From assembly GCA_021323795.1 (NCBI GenBank), contig JAJPKH010000183.1, positions 1 through 43,193 on the forward strand: 43,193 nt of DNA, written 5' to 3'. Both the position numbers and the translations under genes were made by a program. This document shows, in pieces, positions 38,036-43,193 of this stretch. The DNA comes from Acidiferrobacteraceae bacterium (GTDB lineage: Bacteria > Pseudomonadota > Gammaproteobacteria > Acidiferrobacterales > Sulfurifustaceae). The notes below the pieces were generated by a model. That model had not been told where the DNA came from. It was given only the letters and a program-made list of their open reading frames with translations, and did not search any database. Position 1 is the first letter of the stretch. Every line of letters begins with the position of its first letter.

Positions 38036-39625
38036 TCAAGCCGTCGCTTTCTTTTTGGCGATGGTTCCGGCAAGAGCCGTTGCCTGGCGCGCGGCCATGC
38101 CGTAAATCGGCAACGACGGATTCGCGCCGATGCTGGTCGGAAAGATCGAGCCGTCGATGATCCAAAGATTCGCCAACTGATGGTGTTTGCCCTGACTGTC
38201 GACGACCGAACGCTTCGGATCTTCGCCCATGGCGCAGCCGCCCATCACGTGCGCCGAGAACAGCTGCGCGTGCAGCGTTTTCAGCGGCAGCGCCTCGATC
38301 GCCGTTTTCGCCTCGGACCAGGAGTTGTACATGCCGGCGTCGGTATGCGCGGGCGCGACCTGCTTCGCGCCCGCCGCGAATTGGCACTCCGCCATGGACA
38401 GGTACGCGTGGCGAATGCCTTCCCACAGGTAGCGGTTCATCGGATAGTCGATGAGCGGGCTGCCGTCGTCGGCGAGCGATACCGTGGCGCCTTCGCTTTC
38501 GGGATTAAAACCGTCCCGCAGCAACGCGATCATGGCGTTGAAGTGCGGCAGGGACGCCATGAAGTCCGCGTGCGCCTGACCGAAGCGCGTGAAAATGGTG
38601 CTGGCGAGCACGGGATGTTGCGGCGCGACCTCGAGCTTGTAACCGATCTTGCCGGTGACGCCGTCGCGATAGAGAAATTGATTCGAATACGCCGACTGCG
38701 GCGCGCCGTCGAACGGATTGATCCGTTCCGGCATGATCGCCCCGCTGGCGTTGACGACGTGCAGAAACGTGCGCTTGCCGACACGATGATGCGGATCGGG
38801 CGCCTTCGAACGCAGCAGCAACGCGGGGCTGTTGATGCCGCCGCCGGCCAACACCACGTGCGGCGCTTGCACGCGCAGCTGCACGCCGGTCGGATCGACG
38901 CCGTTGTCGTTCAGCGCCATTGCGTGCACGGCGACGACGCGGTCGCCCTTGATCTCGAGGGTTTGCGCCCGCGCCCGCGTCACGAGCGTCGCACCGCGCT
39001 CGAGCGCGGCCGGCACGGTCGTGACCAGCATCGATTGCTTGGCGTCGACCGGACAACCGGTGCCGCAATAGCCCAAGTTACGGCATGCCTTGACGTTGCG
39101 ATGAATGGTCGCCGCGTGCCAGCCGAGTTTTTGCGCGCCGCGATAAAGCACGTCGTTATTCGGATTCATCGCTTCCCATCGCGCGATGTTCAACCGCTTT
39201 TCCATCATCGCGAACCACGGCGCCATTTCGTCCACGGTGAAGCCTTTGAGGCCGTAAGCTTCCGTCCAATGCGCCAGCGTTTCGGGCGGCGTGCGAAAGC
39301 AGCTCGTCCAGTTCACCGTCGTCGAGCCGCCGACCGCGCGCCCCTGCAAAATGACGATGCCTTTGTCCTTGGTGCGGCGGCCGGCGACGTCGTAATAAAG
39401 GGCGGGATAGGCCTCGCTCTCGAGCATGTGAAAATCTTTGGCGGTGTAATAGCCGCCTTCTTCGAGCAGGATCACCTTTAATCCCGCCTGCGAGAGGATT
39501 TCCGCGGTGACCCCGCCGCCGGCCCCGGTGCCGATGATCGCGATGTCCCCGCTCAACGTCCGATCCTGCGTGAGCGCGGCGGCGTTGATGACGTCCCGTC
39601 TTGCCGTCGTCTTTGACTGTGCCAT
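38036..39625 (-). CDS. GMC family FAD-dependent alcohol oxidoreductase
   Basis: IAIIGTGAGGGVTAEILSQAGLKVILLEEGGYY, QGRAVGGSTTVNWTSCFR, SAHVMGGCAMGEDPKRSVVDSQGKHHQLANLWIIDGSIFPTSIGANPSLPIYGMA. Confidence 0.94.
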   Translation of the reverse strand: MAQSKTTARRDVINAAALTQDRTLSGDIAIIGTGAGGGVTAEILSQAGLKVILLEEGGYYTAKDFHMLESEAYPALYYDVAGRRTKDKGIVILQGRAVGGSTTVNWTSCFRTPPETLAHWTEAYGLKGFTVDEMAPWFAMMEKRLNIARWEAMNPNNDVLYRGAQKLGWHAATIHRNVKACRNLGYCGTGCPVDAKQSMLVTTVPAALERGATLVTRARAQTLEIKGDRVVAVHAMALNDNGVDPTGVQLRVQAPHVVLAGGGINSPALLLRSKAPDPHHRVGKRTFLHVVNASGAIMPERINPFDGAPQSAYSNQFLYRDGVTGKIGYKLEVAPQHPVLASTIFTRFGQAHADFMASLPHFNAMIALLRDGFNPESEGATVSLADDGSPLIDYPMNRYLWEGIRHAYLSMAECQFAAGAKQVAPAHTDAGMYNSWSEAKTAIEALPLKTLHAQLFSAHVMGGCAMGEDPKRSVVDSQGKHHQLANLWIIDGSIFPTSIGANPSLPIYGMAARQATALAGTIAKKKATA

Positions 39626-39633
39626 GGCTCCTC

Positions 39634-40194
39634 CTACGCGAGCGTCGGCGGACCGCCGTAACCGATGCGCGGCCATGATTTCGGATTGCTGTACCAGCTG
39701 CCGATGACGAGATCGTGCAACGCCGTGTAGGCGGAGCGCAGCAGACCGAAGCGGCTGTCGCGCCAGTTGGAGAGGAACTTGGCGACGTCCTCGTCGGACG
39801 CCTGCTCCCACGGCTTCCAGACGCCGGCGAGCAATGCTCGCGTCACTCCCAGGTTCAGCAGATTGAACAGGTCGCGCAGCTCCTTGCGCACGCCGGGCGC
39901 GAGAAACACGCTCGTTTGATCGACACCGGCAATCACTTCGGTAATCGCCGCTTGCTGTGGTTCCGGATTTTGCGGCAGCGCGCCTTGGAGCAGGACCGGC
40001 GCGATGCGCCGCAGAATGACGGCGTCTTCGGCGGTCAGAAACGCATAAGCCCTTTCACGCGGTGTCGCGGCGAAGGCCGGCGCGAGCCAGCGGCCCGCGA
40101 GCAGTAGCGCCGCGCCCGCGACGCCGGCCTTGAGGAGCGCGCGGCGGCCCGGATTGAATGGATGCACTCGGGGGCGTGTCGATTCCGTTTTCAT
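39634..40194 (-). CDS. Gluconate 2-dehydrogenase subunit 3-like small subunit with Tat-like signal
   Basis: PGRRALLKAGVAGAALLLAGRWLAPAFA then LTAEDAVILRRIAPVLLQG; directly upstream of the GMC gene. ORF track over-extends to 40761. Confidence 0.72.
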   Translation of the reverse strand: MKTESTRPRVHPFNPGRRALLKAGVAGAALLLAGRWLAPAFAATPRERAYAFLTAEDAVILRRIAPVLLQGALPQNPEPQQAAITEVIAGVDQTSVFLAPGVRKELRDLFNLLNLGVTRALLAGVWKPWEQASDEDVAKFLSNWRDSRFGLLRSAYTALHDLVIGSWYSNPKSWPRIGYGGPPTLA

Positions 40195-40288
40195 GGTGCG
40201 CCTCGTGGTTGCGCCGTTATCGGTGGACGGATGCGCGCCAGCGTGGAGGCGTCGGCGCGTCGTTGCGGCGCGGAGGTTTTCCAGCATC

Positions 40289-41440
40289 TCATAAAGGGTC
40301 ATGAAGGACATCCTCCGCGTGGTCGGGCCTCGACGTTCCGATCGCGGTGTGGCGGCGATCGAGAAACTTGTCGAAGTGGATGTCGTACGCCGCCACGCCC
40401 GCGGCGGACAGCACGCCGGCGGCGGCATCCACCATCGCGGGCGGGCCGCAAAGGTAGGCGTGAGCGGCGCGCACGTCGAAACCCGAGCGACCGATCCAGT
40501 CCGTGACGAGGCCGCGCGCGCCGCGCCAGTCGCTATCCGGCGGTTCTTCGGAGAGCACCGGCAGAAACTCGAATCGGCCTTTCCATTGTCGTCCGATCTC
40601 GGCGATTTCGTCGAGACAGTAAAGATCCGGCTGGCGGCGGGCGCCGTAGAGGTAAAGCACGTCGCGCCGGCAATTGTCGCGCAGCGCCTGCTCGAGGATC
40701 GCCTTGATCGGCGCCATGCCGCTGCCGCCGGCGACGCACAGGATCGGCGCCGCGGCCGCATACAAATAAAAGGAGCCGTGGGGAGCGTCGAGCTCGAGGC
40801 GCGTTCCGGTCCTGTCGGTCCGGCGCAGCCACTCGCTCATCTCGCCGCCCGGCACCAGACGTACATGGAACAGCAGGACTTGTTGGTCGGACGGCGCGCG
40901 GGCAAATGAATAGGATCGCGCCGGTTCGATGCCGGCGACGCCCAATTGCGCGTACTGTCCGGCGATGTAGGTGAGCGGTTCGTCGAGCTCGACGGACAGC
41001 TCCAGGATGTCATGCGTGAGGAACCGCGTGCCGCGGATCACCGCGGCGACGACCCGCGGCTTCGGCAATACCAGGCCGAGCCGGTCGAGCACGACGTGCA
41101 CGTCGGTCTTGAGCGCGCTCTGGCACGCGAGGATATACCCGGCCTTCAGGTCCGCGGCGCTCAGCACGTAGGCGCTGTCGGTCAGGGCTCTGATTTTGCC
41201 GCTCACCAGCCGGCACTTGCAGGTCGTACAGCTGCCGACGCGGCAATTGTGCGGAAACGGAATGCCGGCGGCCAACGCCGCTTGCAGCAGCGTCCGGCCG
41301 GCGGCGACCGTGATCTCCGCGCCGAGCGGGTCGATGCGTGCGTGCAGCGGTCGGTTACGGTTTTTGCGAAATAGGTCCAGCACCGCGGGACGCCTACGGT
41401 TCGTATATAAAGACAAAGCGGCGGGCAGTCCGCCGCTCAT
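40289..41440 (-). CDS. Fused [2Fe-2S] ferredoxin / FAD-NAD(P)H reductase (XylA-like)
   Basis: Plant-type cluster CRVGSCTTC ... ACQ; FAD motif ARSYSFARAP; NAD motif PILCVAGGSGMAPIKAIL; C-terminal AYLCGPPAMVDAA. Confidence 0.92.
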   Translation of the reverse strand: MSGGLPAALSLYTNRRRPAVLDLFRKNRNRPLHARIDPLGAEITVAAGRTLLQAALAAGIPFPHNCRVGSCTTCKCRLVSGKIRALTDSAYVLSAADLKAGYILACQSALKTDVHVVLDRLGLVLPKPRVVAAVIRGTRFLTHDILELSVELDEPLTYIAGQYAQLGVAGIEPARSYSFARAPSDQQVLLFHVRLVPGGEMSEWLRRTDRTGTRLELDAPHGSFYLYAAAAPILCVAGGSGMAPIKAILEQALRDNCRRDVLYLYGARRQPDLYCLDEIAEIGRQWKGRFEFLPVLSEEPPDSDWRGARGLVTDWIGRSGFDVRAAHAYLCGPPAMVDAAAGVLSAAGVAAYDIHFDKFLDRRHTAIGTSRPDHAEDVLHDPL

Positions 41441-41459
41441 GTGCCGCCCAGCGCCCGCC

Positions 41460-42641
41460 TCAGGCGGCCGTCGGCCGCCAGTCGCTTTCGCCCATGAGCT
41501 CGGGCAGACCGCTGCGCGCGTTCTGCTCGGCCGCGAGCGCGCGTTCGGCCGGCGTCGCGTAGTGCGCGTCCCATTTTTTCAGTTTGGGAATCATCAAGCG
41601 ATGCCAGACCGGCGGAACCATGGTGATGCAGATGGTCGTCAAGTAGCCGTGCTTCAACGTCGGAGCGCCGGGATAGGGCTTGAGTTTCCAGAACGGTGCG
41701 TCGCCTTCCGCATGGTGATGCGAGTGGCGCGTCAAGTTGTACAGCGTGAAAGCGCTCACGCGCTTGTTCGTGTTCCAGGAGTGACGCGGCTCGACGGGAG
41801 CGCCGGCGACGCGCACCAGGCCGTAATGCTCGAAGTAGTTGACGAACTCGAGCAGCGAACGGCCCCATACCGCGGTGCCGAGAAAAATCACCAGGCCGGT
41901 GACGCCGCCGGCCCAGTAAAAAGCGGCGCAGTAAACCAGGCTCATGGCGATGCCGCGCGGCATGCGCGAGCGCCACGACCAGACCGAAATTCCTTTTTTC
42001 GCGAGGCGCTCGCGCTCCAGGCGCCAGGCGTTGATCGATTGTCCGACGGCCGAGCGCACGATGAACGCCCACGCGTTCTCGCCGCGCCGCGCGGTCGCCG
42101 GGTCGCGCGCCGTGCCGAGGTTGTTGTGATGGCCGTAGACGTGCTCGATCGAAAACGAGGTGTCGCAGGTCATCGCGAGCATCCAGCGGCCGACGATTTG
42201 CGCGGCCGGGCTCCAGGTACGATGCGTCAGCTCGTGTCCGATGTTCGTGCCGGCGGTCGCGACCATCAAGCCGGCCGACATCACGCCGCCCCAGAGCGAG
42301 AGCGCGCCGGTTCGTTCGCGCGCCGCGAACATGTCCCAGCCGGTCACGGACTGAATCAGCGCGCCGAGCCCGAGCCAGTCGCCGTTCGTGCCGGTCATCC
42401 ACGCGAGCGGCGCCAGCATGAGCAGCAGCACCGGCAACGAACCGTAGAGCTGCAGGTTCAGCAGCCACGTATGTCGGTATTGGGGTTCGGTGAGATCGTC
42501 GCCCGCGACGGCATCGCCGCCGATGACAAAGATCAAGCTGATGACATAACCGAGCCACATCCACCCGCCGCCGAGAACGAAGCCCGCGGCGGTGATGAGC
42601 ATCAACAGCCACATGAGGAAGTAGCGAACGTACTTGTTCAT
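41460..42641 (-). CDS. AlkB/XylM-type membrane di-iron hydroxylase
   Basis: His boxes HELTHR, EHVYGHHNN, NYFEHYG and RHSHHH; multi-TM N-terminus. Confidence 0.92.
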   Translation of the reverse strand: MNKYVRYFLMWLLMLITAAGFVLGGGWMWLGYVISLIFVIGGDAVAGDDLTEPQYRHTWLLNLQLYGSLPVLLLMLAPLAWMTGTNGDWLGLGALIQSVTGWDMFAARERTGALSLWGGVMSAGLMVATAGTNIGHELTHRTWSPAAQIVGRWMLAMTCDTSFSIEHVYGHHNNLGTARDPATARRGENAWAFIVRSAVGQSINAWRLERERLAKKGISVWSWRSRMPRGIAMSLVYCAAFYWAGGVTGLVIFLGTAVWGRSLLEFVNYFEHYGLVRVAGAPVEPRHSWNTNKRVSAFTLYNLTRHSHHHAEGDAPFWKLKPYPGAPTLKHGYLTTICITMVPPVWHRLMIPKLKKWDAHYATPAERALAAEQNARSGLPELMGESDWRPTAA

Positions 42642-42872
42642 CGTCGTCTCCTGTCTCGGTTTAGGAGGCTTTCTTTTGATTTTGCGAGACCGCGCGCCGG
42701 TCTACTTTTGAGCACGTCTCGATGAATGTCAACGCATCCAGGTGAATTTTGGTCCGCGTTGCGGAACGGGGACGAATCGTCGCGCCAGGCGGGTGGAGTT
42801 CGGACGGATCGGCTGGTGGGCTGCGAAACCAGCGTCCGCGCGCGCTAATCAGGCTATTTTCGAGCTATTCGC

Positions 42873-43046
42873 ATGTCCCTGCCTTTACAAGATATTAAAG
42901 TACTCGACCTGTCACGCGTTGAGATTCCGCACCAATCCGCGGCGCGGCCGCCGTTGTTGGGACAGCACGCCGACGAAGTGCTGCGGCGCTACTTGGGCCT
43001 GAACCGCGCGGCGATCGATGAGTTGCGGCGAAGCGGAGCGATATAA
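42873..43046 (+). pseudogene. Internally deleted class III (CaiB/BaiF) CoA-transferase: N-terminus fused in frame to C-terminus
   Basis: Direct translation MSLPLQDIKVLDLSRV | EIPHQSAARPPLLGQHADEVLRRYLGLNRAAIDELRRSGAI*; both ends typical of the family but about 350 residues missing. Too short for the ORF track. Confidence 0.8.
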
Positions 43047-43058
43047 ACGCTCCGATTG

Positions 43059-43193
43059 TTACATCGAAATCGAGCCCTTGCGAAAGTCCGCCGGCGGATA
43101 GACGGCGTTGATCAGCACCGGTAGGCCCTGCGCCGCGAGTTGTTGTGCGCGCTCGAGGCCGGGAACGATGTCGTCGTCCGCGCGCAGGCACAA
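43059..43193 (-). CDS. C-terminus of a thiamine-pyrophosphate-dependent (acetolactate synthase-like) enzyme, partial
   Basis: Translation ...LCLRADDDIVPGLERAQQLAAQGLPVLINAVYPPADFRKGSISM*; open to the window edge. Confidence 0.7.
   Translation of the reverse strand: MCLRADDDIVPGLERAQQLAAQGLPVLINAVYPPADFRKGSISM

Noticed and set aside
37985-39481. 498-aa plus-strand ORF opposite the GMC oxidoreductase
   Set aside because: Antisense shadow ORF with His/Arg-rich composition.
42688-42704. AGACCG-CGCGC-CGGTCT dyad upstream of the hydroxylase
   Set aside because: Only 6-bp arms in GC-rich sequence, no T-tract; too likely by chance to call as operator or terminator.
41196-42725. 509-aa plus-strand ORF opposite the AlkB/XylM hydroxylase
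   Set aside because: Antisense shadow; real protein has all histidine boxes on the minus strand.
42895-43191. 98-aa minus-strand ORF at the right edge
   Set aside because: Wrong frame: the TPP-enzyme C-terminus and the CoA-transferase remnant explain the region better.

Overview
The window is 43.2 kb of GC-rich chromosomal DNA, probably from a beta/gamma-like member of the Pseudomonadota. It is densely coding. I found no rRNA, tRNA, CRISPR array, prophage or IS element. Main blocks, left to right: an acyl-CoA dehydrogenase C-terminus (partial) and an acyl-CoA ligase; an orphan CheY-like regulator; the PrkA / DUF444 / SpoVR stress operon; an ATP-dependent DNA ligase convergent with an Hsp20-lon pair; an LEA-2 lipoprotein; a 1-Cys peroxiredoxin; an uncharacterised protein with a cNMP/cupin-like C-terminus; a CPBP protease; an OmpA-like protein; a cysteine-less thioredoxin/TPR protein divergent from DAHP synthase; cytochrome b561 plus two tandem YceI proteins; a YihY/BrkB protein; RF3; a secreted barrel-like protein; modABC; an OxlT-like transporter with FAH, KPR and oxalyl-CoA-synthetase-like genes; carbonic anhydrase; NDH-2; a histidine kinase with an RsbRD-like N-terminus; an alpha/beta hydrolase and DUF2214-like pair; and an AlkB/XylM-type hydroxylase operon with a fused ferredoxin-reductase and a GMC dehydrogenase. 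The observations most worth following up: (1) a 57-codon ORF at 42873-43046, missing from the ORF track, that joins the N-terminus and C-terminus of a class III CoA-transferase in frame; (2) a 12/12 match to the sigma-54 consensus at 24291-24306, overlapping two mutually exclusive hairpins, upstream of the barrel-like protein; (3) a second sigma-54-like site and a hairpin over the Shine-Dalgarno sequence upstream of the uncharacterised 14426-15607 gene; (4) the compact hydrocarbon-hydroxylation operon. No searches could be run, so family names come from recognising motifs in the translations.
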